Below are positions 33,311 to 41,043 of a stretch of DNA of 45,173 bases, one piece after another (position 1 is the stretch's first letter; each line of letters starts with the position of its first letter). This stretch comes from JANNXY01 sp031409775 (lineage in GTDB: Bacteria > Patescibacteriota > Minisyncoccia > Phycocordibacterales > CAIZIN01). The stretch lies in contig JANNXY010000005.1 in assembly GCA_031409775.1 (NCBI GenBank), positions 1 through 45,173 of the forward strand, written 5' to 3'. The notes under the pieces were generated by a model that saw only the letters and a list, made by a program, of their open reading frames with translations, did no database searches and was not told the origin of the DNA. Both the position numbers and the translations under genes were made by a program.

Positions 33311-34936
33311 ATGAAGAAAACATCATTTATAATGATCATGCTATTACTACTTTCCCCTATTGTTGCCTTGGCCGAGGAAGCAGAATTAGAAACGCCCAAA
33401 ACAGTCCAGATAATCGAGGTTTTAGAAATTATTGAAGCTGTCGCAGAACCAGAAGCTACTTCTACTGCCACAACCACCGAAACTATAATTCAAGAACCAG
33501 AGGTTATCACGGAACCCGAACCCCTACTAGACGTGATCGTGATTTACAACAACAAACTAACAATAGAAAATATAACTACCCTCTCGGAAGCTTCAGAGGA
33601 TTCTGTAGAAATTTTAGATAATTTAAATACAGTCGTAGTATCCATGACAGAGTCTAGGGCAGAAGCTCTAGATGCTGATCCCAACATTACAGTGGTAGAA
33701 AATCAAAAGATTCATTTACTTGGCCTAGGCGATACATATGCTACTAGCACAATGCAGATCAAAGCCGACCTGGCCCATACTCGCGGACTAACTGGCGCTG
33801 GAATAAAAATCGCGATATTTGATACAGGTATAGATTATACCCATCCAGACCTAACATCACATTATGAAGGAGGCTTTGATTTCGTAAATAATGATAATGA
33901 TCCAATGGATGACAACGGACATGGCACACATGTCGCAGGTATTATCGCGGGCATTGCTCCAAGTGCACAGATTTATTCCCTTAAAGTAATTGGTAATGAT
34001 GGAAATGGTTACTCATCAGATATTTATAGAGCTCTAAATTGGGCTATAGAAAATGGAATCCAAGTAGCAAATCACAGTTATGGCACACCTCTGATAGATA
34101 GTACTGGGTCCAGAATTATGACGAATGCATTCAATATTGCTTCCAGTAACGGAGTAGTAAATGTGGTATCTGCCGGCAACAGCGGTAATTGTTCCAATAA
34201 TGATTCTGTTCAGTGGCCTGCGCGGGTTTCCAGCGTTATAGCCGTTGGAGCAGTGGACCAGAACAACAACCATCCTTGCTTCTCGAGCACAGGACCAGGA
34301 GTAGATGTAGTAGCGCCAGGAGTAAATATTACTTCTACGGCAATAGGCGGAAGATACGCAAGTGAGAGCGGTACATCGATGGCAACACCGTTTGTAACAG
34401 GTGCTATAGCACTTATAAAGTCCAACGGGTCTAGTGCCAATATGGAAAATGCTCTCACAAGCACAGCTACAGATCTAGGTGATATAGGTAGAGATAACCT
34501 CTATGGCTACGGACTTATAAATGTAGACTCAGCCTCAGGGTACACTGATCCAATCGTTGTTGCAATCACAAAGAAGAAACGAAGTGGCGGAGGAGGCGGA
34601 AGCAGCAAAAAAAAGAAAATTCCTGTACCAAATGTCGCAAGCACTACCCCAATTTTCCTAATTAATTCTACGATAACAAAAGCAACCAGCACTCCGATAT
34701 TATTCAAATTTACTTCTGATCTAAATATTGATTCCAATAATAATCAAGTCAAAGAGCTTCAGAAATTTCTAAATTCCAAAGGATTCACAGTATCTGCAAA
34801 TGGAGTTGGTTCCTATGGATTCGAGACTAAATACTTTGGCCAAGCCACCAAGGCAGCTCTGACTAGATTCCAACTATCAGTCGGACTGCCGGGCACCGGA
34901 TACTTCGGTCCGATGACTAGAGCGACTATTAGATAA
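33311..34936 (+). CDS. Secreted subtilisin-like protease with peptidoglycan-binding tail
   Basis: 541 aa. Signal peptide (SFIMIMLLLLSPIVALA), an acidic Thr/Glu stretch, an I9-type inhibitory propeptide (VIVIYNNKL to VVENQKI), then an S8 catalytic domain with its triad in AIFDTGID (Asp), GHGTHVAGI (His) and SGTSMATPF (Ser), plus the oxyanion Asn region VSAGNSG. A basic Gly-rich linker (RSGGGGGSSKKKK) leads to a C-terminal PG_binding_1 domain (KELQKFLNSKGF, FGQATKAALTRFQ, GYFGPMTRA). The same linker-plus-domain design ends the giant surface protein. It is probably retained on the wall and processes surface proteins or external substrates. Confidence 0.93.
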   Translation: MKKTSFIMIMLLLLSPIVALAEEAELETPKTVQIIEVLEIIEAVAEPEATSTATTTETIIQEPEVITEPEPLLDVIVIYNNKLTIENITTLSEASEDSVEILDNLNTVVVSMTESRAEALDADPNITVVENQKIHLLGLGDTYATSTMQIKADLAHTRGLTGAGIKIAIFDTGIDYTHPDLTSHYEGGFDFVNNDNDPMDDNGHGTHVAGIIAGIAPSAQIYSLKVIGNDGNGYSSDIYRALNWAIENGIQVANHSYGTPLIDSTGSRIMTNAFNIASSNGVVNVVSAGNSGNCSNNDSVQWPARVSSVIAVGAVDQNNNHPCFSSTGPGVDVVAPGVNITSTAIGGRYASESGTSMATPFVTGAIALIKSNGSSANMENALTSTATDLGDIGRDNLYGYGLINVDSASGYTDPIVVAITKKKRSGGGGGSSKKKKIPVPNVASTTPIFLINSTITKATSTPILFKFTSDLNIDSNNNQVKELQKFLNSKGFTVSANGVGSYGFETKYFGQATKAALTRFQLSVGLPGTGYFGPMTRATIR

Positions 34937-34944
34937 TAGGGTAA

Positions 34945-35811
34945 TTAAAGAAAGTTGAAAACTTTTAGCTTCTCTGTTACTACCTTCTGCATGGCTTCTT
35001 TCGCAGCTTTCTCGTATTTGTATGGAGCGACTTCGTCGGGGTTGGCTTTGAGCGCTTCTTCGAGACCTGTGCGGTACGCTACGCGGAGCTCGGTGTTCAC
35101 GTGGACCACAGCTACGCCGGCCTTTATCGCAGCTTGGATGTCCTGGTCGCTGTTGCCGGATGCACCATGCAGAACTAGTGGGAGGTTCACTGCATCAGAA
35201 ATTTCTTTTACCCTATTTATATTTAGTGCTGGATCCATTCCCTTGGCAAACATTCCGTGGATATTGCCCACTGCAGGTGCGAGCATGTCGACTCCGGTTT
35301 CTGCCACAAATTTCTTGGCATCTTCTACATTTGTTAGCATTGCATCGGTGATAGCTACACCTTCCGGTATTTCTTTGAAAACCTTGGATGAGGTACCGAT
35401 ATATCCGAGCTCTCCTTCGATGATCACATCCCTACCCACACTCTTGGCATAGGCCACGCATTCCTTAGCCTTATTTATATTTTCCTCCATACTTAGCTGG
35501 GCCCCGTCAAATATAGCAGAGTCAAACCCTGCATCGATTGCTTCCTTTACCCTATCTACACTATATGTATGATCGGCATTGAGGTAGATCGCCTGACCGC
35601 GCTCCTCGCGAAGCGTCTTTACTACATTTGCAATTTCCTTTACCCCCACGAAATCCCTCTCCCCCTCGGATGCACCGATGATTACTGGTAGCCCGAGCTC
35701 TTTGGCAGCATCAGCGACGGCATATACTCCCTCAAGGTTAGAAATATTAAAGTGCCCTACCGCTACACCTTTCGCCTTTGCTTCTAAAATTGTTTCGCGT
35801 AAAGTTTTCAT
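34945..35811 (-). CDS. fba: Class II fructose-bisphosphate aldolase
   Basis: 288 aa zinc aldolase joining or splitting fructose 1,6-bisphosphate and triose phosphates. Zinc ligands and signatures: LNADHTYS, IIEGELGYIGT, GNIHGMF and LPLVLHGASG, with the phosphate-binding strand AVVHVNTELR. A tagatose-bisphosphate or related substrate is possible. The -10 TAGAAT (35818-35823) is 6 nt before the ATG, with a poor -35. Works with gap (43796) and the transketolase genes. Convergent with the subtilase gene, with an 8-nt gap. Confidence 0.93.
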   Translation of the reverse strand: MKTLRETILEAKAKGVAVGHFNISNLEGVYAVADAAKELGLPVIIGASEGERDFVGVKEIANVVKTLREERGQAIYLNADHTYSVDRVKEAIDAGFDSAIFDGAQLSMEENINKAKECVAYAKSVGRDVIIEGELGYIGTSSKVFKEIPEGVAITDAMLTNVEDAKKFVAETGVDMLAPAVGNIHGMFAKGMDPALNINRVKEISDAVNLPLVLHGASGNSDQDIQAAIKAGVAVVHVNTELRVAYRTGLEEALKANPDEVAPYKYEKAAKEAMQKVVTEKLKVFNFL

Positions 35812-35817
35812 TCATTA

Positions 35818-35823
35818 ATTCTA
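35818..35823 (-). promoter_or_regulatory. -10 box of fba
   Basis: TAGAAT exactly 6 nt before ATG 35811. No clear -35. Confidence 0.45.
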
Positions 35824-35839
35824 CCACAACCTTAAACTT

Positions 35840-37009
35840 TTAGTTTGTAATTATCAAAGGTCCAACAATATCACCCGTACCCATGATAATTTTCACCGCA
35901 TAGTTGCCAGCGGTTATTTTTTCCTTCCCATTCAAATCTCCCACAGTCCAAAAATATGAACCAGTATTCTTGATATCATTCGCAATTCTAAATACCTCTC
36001 CATTGCTGTTTGATATTTCAATATAACCTTTTTTGTTTTTTTCTATACCTTCGGTGGTCCAACGAAACTCTTTTTCATCTCTGAGTTTCCACAGATGCCC
36101 CTCGAGGGGGTTAGTTATATAAAGTGACGGCTGAATCTGTGTAGTTGCTGCTTGCACAGAGAATGGAATTTTATTTGATGATGCTATGTACCCATCACCT
36201 GCACCATCACCTTTAACTAATTTGACCTGAAGATAAAATGAATTTTTTATCTGATCATAAGAATAGCTTGAACCTTTCGCAAAATCATTAAGTAAATCTG
36301 GAATACTCCAGAAGAAGCTTGTTTGATAATCAGGTATATAGTCAACTGTTGAAACCTTGTCGTAGAGCTGACGTTCGCTATTTATGATTGAGTTACCAAC
36401 GACTATCTGATATTTATCGAATCCGCCTCCCTCCGTAATCCAACTGATTTGAGCTTGTTTTCCAATAGTCAGAGTACTATTTGACTGTGGTGCTGTGAGA
36501 GAAACCGAGATCGGGGCATCTCCTGCAGATACAGTCACGGAATCCAACCCTTTGTGACCTGTCGTAATATATGCGCTATCTTTGCTACCGCCAACAGTTG
36601 TCTCAACTTGAACATATACTGATTTCCCAGCCTTTATTTTAATTTCAGGGCTTAATTTATAAATCAAACTTTCTTTTGTTGAATTTACGGCTATTCCAGA
36701 AACAGTCTTTTTTTGAATTAATTTCTTAAATTTAGCGTCTGAAAAAACTTTCATCGTTACTGGCTCAAATGAAACTCCGTTTCGAATTATGGTTATCGTT
36801 TCTTTAGAAATTAGTACGTCCCTGTCTTTCGGGGCGATGATCTTGTATCTATAAAGGATAGGGTTAGATTCATCATTAAGATCTTGCTCAGGAATAGTAA
36901 TATTTTTATATGCTACAGCACTAGAAGTCTGGGCAGCTGAAGCAAATTGAATTCCTCCAATAACCAAAAACATGATAATAACTAAAGTAATTTTAAATAT
37001 TTTATTCAT
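35840..37009 (-). CDS. Secreted beta-domain surface protein
   Basis: 389 aa. Signal peptide (ITLVIIMFLVIGGIQFASA) followed by an N-terminal beta domain of unknown family and two Kre9/KNH-like Ser/Thr-rich domains (LTAPQSNSTLTIGKQAQISW and ITNPLEGHLWKLRDEKEFRW). The same domain type is in the dockerin-like protein at 15985. No wall-binding or sortase signal is seen, so it is released or held by a partner. The promoter spacer holds nine consecutive Gs, which could switch expression. The start is fixed by TATCAT 6 nt upstream. Confidence 0.8.
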   Translation of the reverse strand: MNKIFKITLVIIMFLVIGGIQFASAAQTSSAVAYKNITIPEQDLNDESNPILYRYKIIAPKDRDVLISKETITIIRNGVSFEPVTMKVFSDAKFKKLIQKKTVSGIAVNSTKESLIYKLSPEIKIKAGKSVYVQVETTVGGSKDSAYITTGHKGLDSVTVSAGDAPISVSLTAPQSNSTLTIGKQAQISWITEGGGFDKYQIVVGNSIINSERQLYDKVSTVDYIPDYQTSFFWSIPDLLNDFAKGSSYSYDQIKNSFYLQVKLVKGDGAGDGYIASSNKIPFSVQAATTQIQPSLYITNPLEGHLWKLRDEKEFRWTTEGIEKNKKGYIEISNSNGEVFRIANDIKNTGSYFWTVGDLNGKEKITAGNYAVKIIMGTGDIVGPLIITN

Positions 37010-37015
37010 ATCTAT

Positions 37016-37045
37016 ATGATAGCACCCCCCCCCAACAACTCACAA
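37016..37045 (-). promoter_or_regulatory. Promoter with a G9 tract in its spacer
   Basis: TTGTGA (37040-37045), 18-nt spacer containing nine Gs (C9 at 37025-37033 on the plus strand), TATCAT (37016-37021), 6 nt to ATG 37009. Losing one G would bring the spacer to 17. Confidence 0.6.
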
Positions 37046-37067
37046 TCTATCTATGCACATCACCCAT

Positions 37068-37688
37068 TTAAAACATCGGCAAGGATTGGTGTTTCTTGGC
37101 GGTCAATTTGCCAGATTTGTAATCTTCAAAGCCTTTTAAAATTATTGCGGCTACTTGGTCAGGATTATTTACCTTGGTATTAATCACCAGATGATAGTAG
37201 TCAGGATTAAATAATTCAGCATACTTGAGTCCGTAGAATTTCTGATACCTCTCGTCCATATTCTGCTCGCGGTATATCGTGGCTTCGCGAGCTTGTTCAA
37301 GAGTTAGTTTGTCTCTGCTTGCGATTCTCCCATGTCGAGTATCATGGTCAGATGTTCCGTCGTCGTGTTCCACCACAAGTAAAACCCTATATACACTCGA
37401 CGGTACAGTAAACGCCACGAGACGACCCTCGACTATTACCCCATCCTGCCTCTCGAACACAGCAAGCCTCGTTGTCGCATCGAGCCAGTAGTCCATGAAC
37501 TGATCGCCTTTGGTAATTCTCTTTAATTCTGCAAGTGTTATACCCAACCTCTCTGCCTCCGCGCGCATAATGTTGCCCGCAGAAACTATAGAATATCCCA
37601 GAGTCTCGCTCACGATAGCCGCTGCTGCTCCCTTGCCTGTACCAGACGAGCCTGATATTGCTATAGTGTTGTATATCTGTGGTTTCAT
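37068..37688 (-). CDS. Cytidylate-kinase-like P-loop kinase
   Basis: 206 aa. Walker A motif GSSGTGKG directly after ISG, an AGNIMRAEAERLG helix, GVIVEGRLVAF, a HGRIASRDKLTLEQA lid-like region and YREQNMDERYQKFYG. This order matches CMP/dCMP kinase and adenylate-kinase-like nucleotide kinases of archaeal/CPR type. The substrate is not certain. Its -10 (TATAAT, 37695-37700) is 6 nt before the ATG and only 5 bp from that of the divergent PfkB gene. Confidence 0.85.
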   Translation of the reverse strand: MKPQIYNTIAISGSSGTGKGAAAAIVSETLGYSIVSAGNIMRAEAERLGITLAELKRITKGDQFMDYWLDATTRLAVFERQDGVIVEGRLVAFTVPSSVYRVLLVVEHDDGTSDHDTRHGRIASRDKLTLEQAREATIYREQNMDERYQKFYGLKYAELFNPDYYHLVINTKVNNPDQVAAIILKGFEDYKSGKLTAKKHQSLPMF

Positions 37689-37694
37689 CCGGAC

Positions 37695-37700
37695 ATTATA
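37695..37700 (-). promoter_or_regulatory. -10 box of the nucleotide kinase gene
   Basis: Perfect TATAAT exactly 6 nt before ATG 37688. No strong -35; a weak one would lie inside the divergent gene. Confidence 0.6.
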
Positions 37701-37705
37701 ATTGA

Positions 37706-37711
37706 TATACT
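37706..37711 (+). promoter_or_regulatory. Extended -10 promoter of the PfkB gene
   Basis: TGA-TATACT (TGn extension), 6 nt to ATG 37718. The two divergent start codons are only 29 bp apart. Confidence 0.6.
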
Positions 37712-37717
37712 GCTGTT

Positions 37718-38704
37718 ATGCCATTATTTAAAAAACAATTCGATGTAGTAGCAATAGGTGATGTCGTTGTGGATGCATTTATCAGAATGACGGATAATGA
37801 TGCCGAAGTGAGGGACGGCAAGCTATGTGTAAATTACGGTGACAAAATACCCTATGAATTCGTAGAGATACTCCCTGCCGTGGGCAACAGTGCGAACGCC
37901 GCAGTCTCCTGTGCTAGACTCGGACTAGATACCGCATTCATAAGCGACATGGGCGCAGATAGTAACGGGAAGGATTGTATCACTACGTTTAGAAACGAAG
38001 GTATCGATACTTCGTACATCACTAACCACAAAGATGACAAAACTAACTACCACTATGTACTGTGGTACAAGAACGATCGTACGATACTCGCCAAACACGA
38101 AGCTTACAAATATAAATTACCCGACTTCACACCGCCCGGGTGGATTTACCTATCATCCCTAGGTGGCAACACCGAATCCTATCACGGAGAAATTTCAAAC
38201 TATCTCGTTGCGAACCCTACAGTCAAGCTAGCATTCCAACCAGGGACATTTCAGATGAAACTCGGAAAAGAGAAGCTCAAGCAGATTTATTCTCGAACCG
38301 ATGTATTCTACTGCAACGTACAAGAGTCTCAGAGAATACTAGAGACCGAGGAGAAAGATATCAAGAAGCTTCTCTCCGGAATTCGAGCACTCGGCCCCAA
38401 GATCGCGGTAATCACTGATGGTCCTAGTGGCTCATATGCCGATGATGGTACCGAGCAGATATTTCTCGATGTATATCCACAAGAGCTTGCTTATGAGCGA
38501 ACCGGGGCCGGAGACTCATTTGCCTCGACTACCACGGCTGGAATTATCTTAGGCCTTAGCCTCGAAGAAGCGATGAAGTGGGGTTCGATAAACGCCATGT
38601 CCGTCTGCAAATTCGTCGGCGCACAGAAAGGCCTCCTAAACCAAGACAAAATAAAAGAACTCCTCGCAACAGGCCCTAAGGATTGGAAAAAGAAAGTTTT
38701 GTAA
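37718..38704 (+). CDS. PfkB-family carbohydrate kinase
   Basis: 328 aa ribokinase-fold sugar or nucleoside kinase. The N-terminal strand GDVVVDAFI, the NSANAAVSCARLG substrate region and the C-terminal PfkB signature with anion hole and catalytic Asp (TGAGDSFAST) are intact. Substrates for this family include ribose, adenosine, fructose and fructose 6-phosphate; none can be chosen from sequence, but the nearby transketolase and rpiB make a sugar-phosphate role likely. It converges on the transketolase C-terminal gene with a 2-nt gap. Confidence 0.9.
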   Translation: MPLFKKQFDVVAIGDVVVDAFIRMTDNDAEVRDGKLCVNYGDKIPYEFVEILPAVGNSANAAVSCARLGLDTAFISDMGADSNGKDCITTFRNEGIDTSYITNHKDDKTNYHYVLWYKNDRTILAKHEAYKYKLPDFTPPGWIYLSSLGGNTESYHGEISNYLVANPTVKLAFQPGTFQMKLGKEKLKQIYSRTDVFYCNVQESQRILETEEKDIKKLLSGIRALGPKIAVITDGPSGSYADDGTEQIFLDVYPQELAYERTGAGDSFASTTTAGIILGLSLEEAMKWGSINAMSVCKFVGAQKGLLNQDKIKELLATGPKDWKKKVL

Positions 38705-38706
38705 AA

Positions 38707-39708
38707 TTAGTATAGCAACTTCCCTCTTCTAATCGCCCTTTTGGTAGCATCATGGATGGCCTTCTCGCCCATGCCGAAATATTCGATGAGTTCATCTGGG
38801 GTACCTGACTGGCCGAATTTGTCCTGCACACCCACAAATTCTATAGGTACTGGATAGTGTGAGGAAAGGAATTCTGCTACAGCAGAACCCATACCTCCTG
38901 CCACCTGATGCTCTTCGACTGTTACGACTGCCTTGGACTTTTTTACATATTTCAAAATAGTTTCTGTGTCGAGCGGCTTGATGGTAGAAAGGTTGATCAC
39001 ATCCACATGCACGCTGTCATGATCAAGTGATGCTGCGACTCGGAGAGCTTTGTAAACCAATGCACCGGTTGCGATGATGGTTGCCTGGGGATGCTTGCTT
39101 TCATACAGTACGCTTGCTTTACCTATCGCAAACGGAGTGTCATCTGTGGTGATGATCGGTGTCTTCTCGCGAGCGAGACGGATATATGTAGGGTCTTTGG
39201 TCAGAGCCATCGCTACAGTTGCCTTTCGAGCCTCTATGGCATCACACGGAGAGATTACAACCATTCGCGGAATCACTCGAGTAAGGGCAATATCTTCTAC
39301 AGCTTGGTGAGTTCCCCCATCGGGACCAACAGATACTCCAGCATGTGATCCAGCGATTTTTACAGCTACATTGTTATACGCGATAGTGGTTCGAATCTGT
39401 TCCCAATTGCGTCCAGGGCTAAACATCGCATAGGATGTGATAAATGGAATCTTGCCCATCGCAGCCATACCGGATGCTACAGATGCCATGTTCTGCTCTG
39501 CAATCCCCATCTGGATAAACCTGTCAGGAAACTTTTTCTTAAATAAATTCATCTGCGTCGAGTCGGTGAGGTCTGCGCAGAGTCCTACAACATTGGGATC
39601 TGCTTCCCCTGCGATAAGCAACCCCTGGCCGAAGCCTTTGCGTATCGGAACCATCTCGACATCCTTAGCGAAAATATTTTTATTTAAATGTTGATGAATG
39701 TTTAGCAT
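38707..39708 (-). CDS. Transketolase, C-terminal subunit
   Basis: 333 aa; the pyrimidine-binding and C-terminal domains of a split transketolase. GIAEQNMASVASGMA carries the Glu that activates thiamine diphosphate, GPDGGTHQAVED the substrate-site His, and VTVEEHQVAGGMGSAV the C-terminal domain signature. The N-terminal subunit is encoded at 40183-41043; a broken MazF-like gene lies between. Together they move two-carbon units between sugar phosphates. A TATAAT at 39722-39727 could give local expression. Confidence 0.94.
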   Translation of the reverse strand: MLNIHQHLNKNIFAKDVEMVPIRKGFGQGLLIAGEADPNVVGLCADLTDSTQMNLFKKKFPDRFIQMGIAEQNMASVASGMAAMGKIPFITSYAMFSPGRNWEQIRTTIAYNNVAVKIAGSHAGVSVGPDGGTHQAVEDIALTRVIPRMVVISPCDAIEARKATVAMALTKDPTYIRLAREKTPIITTDDTPFAIGKASVLYESKHPQATIIATGALVYKALRVAASLDHDSVHVDVINLSTIKPLDTETILKYVKKSKAVVTVEEHQVAGGMGSAVAEFLSSHYPVPIEFVGVQDKFGQSGTPDELIEYFGMGEKAIHDATKRAIRRGKLLY

Positions 39709-39712
39709 TATA

Positions 39713-39741
39713 TTGACTTAAATTATATCATAAATTATACT
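39713..39741 (+). promoter_or_regulatory. Promoter of a short plus-strand unit beside the MazF-like pseudogene
   Basis: TTGACT (39713-39718), 17-nt spacer, TATACT (39736-39741), reading towards the terminator at 39792. Confidence 0.5.
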
Positions 39742-39747
39742 ATAAAT

Positions 39748-39824
39748 ATCTTCGGGGATTTCCCGCGACCTCCGCAGGGAGGGTAATTTATAAAAACAGG
39801 CTTCCAAAGCCTGTTTTTATTTTT
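39748..39824 (+). ncRNA. Candidate ~77-nt transcript
   Basis: Predicted from the promoter at 39713 to the terminator at 39792. It contains a CCTCC/GGAGG stem and the GGGATTT-CCCGCG motif also found at 12633. It is antisense to the end of the MazF-like pseudogene. No reading frame seen. Confidence 0.35.
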
Positions 39825-40179
39825 GCCATATCAGCCTCGTCTATTACACCAATCCTATTAAGCATTCTCTTTGAATCCATAACTCTCGCTTGAGATAAAA
39901 CAACAACCAAATCTCTTTCATTTTGCTTTATTGAAACATACCAGCTTCCCTTCTTTTCCTTGGTGGTGAGGGGTATCCCATAAAAGTTGACCTGGAAATC
40001 TTCTTGTACACTAATACCGGTCTACAAAATCGCTTCCCCTTTCCATTTATTTCATGATTGATATTCTCTCCCATGCTAACCCACCAAATTTCCCCATCCT
40101 TTATCAGAGGATTATTATTTTCATTGTTATAAAGTTTTTCTTTCAGTTTAATCCAATTTAAAAAATCTTTTATTTGCAT
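39788..40179 (-). pseudogene. PemK/MazF-like gene with a single-base frameshift
   Basis: The first frame (MQIKDFLNWIKLKEKL, GEIWWVSMGENINHE, FCRPVLVYKKIS) runs from 40179 and stops early at 39928. The homologous remainder continues in the next frame from about 39990: VNFYGIPLTTKEKKG, LVVVLSQARVMDSKRM, ending KTGFGSLFL at 39788. One base lost near KKIS/VNF explains it. A sequencing or assembly error would look the same. It lies 3 nt after the transketolase N-subunit stop, inside the tkt operon. Its last codons form the terminator hairpin. Confidence 0.85.
39792..39824. terminator. Bidirectional terminator inside the MazF-like 3' end
   Basis: Stem AAAACAGGCTT/AAGCCTGTTTT followed on the plus strand by TTTTTATTTTT; on the minus strand TTTTTA follows as well. 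Confidence 0.75.
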
Positions 40180-40182
40180 AAA

Positions 40183-41043
40183 CTATTCATGTTCGTTCAT
40201 TATGCGACCGCCCATGGTGCGGAGAGATTTGAGTGCGAGCACAGCTTCGGAGGCATTGGGAGCCTTGCCGTGCCATTCGTACATTCGCTCAAATGCAGGG
40301 ACACCTTTGCTTGGAATAGTTTTCGCAATTATTACAGACGGCTTCTCAAATGTTGCTTTAGCTTCGCCAAATGCTTTGATAATATCGTTGAAGTTATGTC
40401 CATCGATCTCTTGTACATGCCAGTTGAACGCTTTCCATTTGTCAGCCAGGGGCTCTAGTGGCATCACATCCTCGGTAAATCCATCGATCTGGATATTGTT
40501 GCGATCTATAATTACAGTTAGATTTTGTATTCTTTCCTTACCTGCTTGCATGATCGCTTCCCAATTCTGGCCCTCGTCCTGCTCACCGTCGCCCATGAAG
40601 CAGTAGAACTGCTTGGCTGATGTGCGGCCATTGTCGATGCGATCAGCAAGAGCCATACCGACAGCTTGGGAAAGCCCAGAGCCAAGTGGGCCAGATGAAG
40701 TCTCGAGCCCCGGGAGCCACTCGCGATGCGGGTGGCCCTGGAGACGGGAGCCGAACTTGCGGAGCTTCGCAAGTTCGGCGACCGAGAAATAGCCCGCATG
40801 AGCCATAGTGGCATATAGTACCGGACAGATATGGCCATTGGATAGCACCACCCTATCGCGATCATTCCAGAACGGATCATGCGGACGATGGTTCAGAACC
40901 TTGAAATACAATGCCGTGAAAACATCTGCCATATCGAGTGGACCGGCTGTATGCCCCGAACCAGCAGCGAGAAGCATCTCGATTATAGACTCGCGGATAT
41001 TATTGGCTGTGAGTTCTAATTCCTTTAATTCAGAATCTTGCAT
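40183..41043 (-). CDS. Transketolase, N-terminal subunit
   Basis: 286 aa thiamine-diphosphate-binding half of the split transketolase. GSGHTAGPLDMADVF, SNGHICPVLYA, GPLGSGLSQAVGMAL and the ThDP/metal motif GDGEQDEGQNWEA with downstream DRNNIQIDG are all present. The start overlaps the epimerase-like gene by 19 nt. The C-terminal half lies 475 nt downstream beyond the MazF-like pseudogene. Confidence 0.95.
   Translation of the reverse strand: MQDSELKELELTANNIRESIIEMLLAAGSGHTAGPLDMADVFTALYFKVLNHRPHDPFWNDRDRVVLSNGHICPVLYATMAHAGYFSVAELAKLRKFGSRLQGHPHREWLPGLETSSGPLGSGLSQAVGMALADRIDNGRTSAKQFYCFMGDGEQDEGQNWEAIMQAGKERIQNLTVIIDRNNIQIDGFTEDVMPLEPLADKWKAFNWHVQEIDGHNFNDIIKAFGEAKATFEKPSVIIAKTIPSKGVPAFERMYEWHGKAPNASEAVLALKSLRTMGGRIMNEHE

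Noticed and set aside
33238..33477. Long N-terminal extension of the nucleotidyltransferase
   Set aside because: It would run through the subtilase coding region and over both divergent promoters; the -10 6 nt before 33237 marks the real start.
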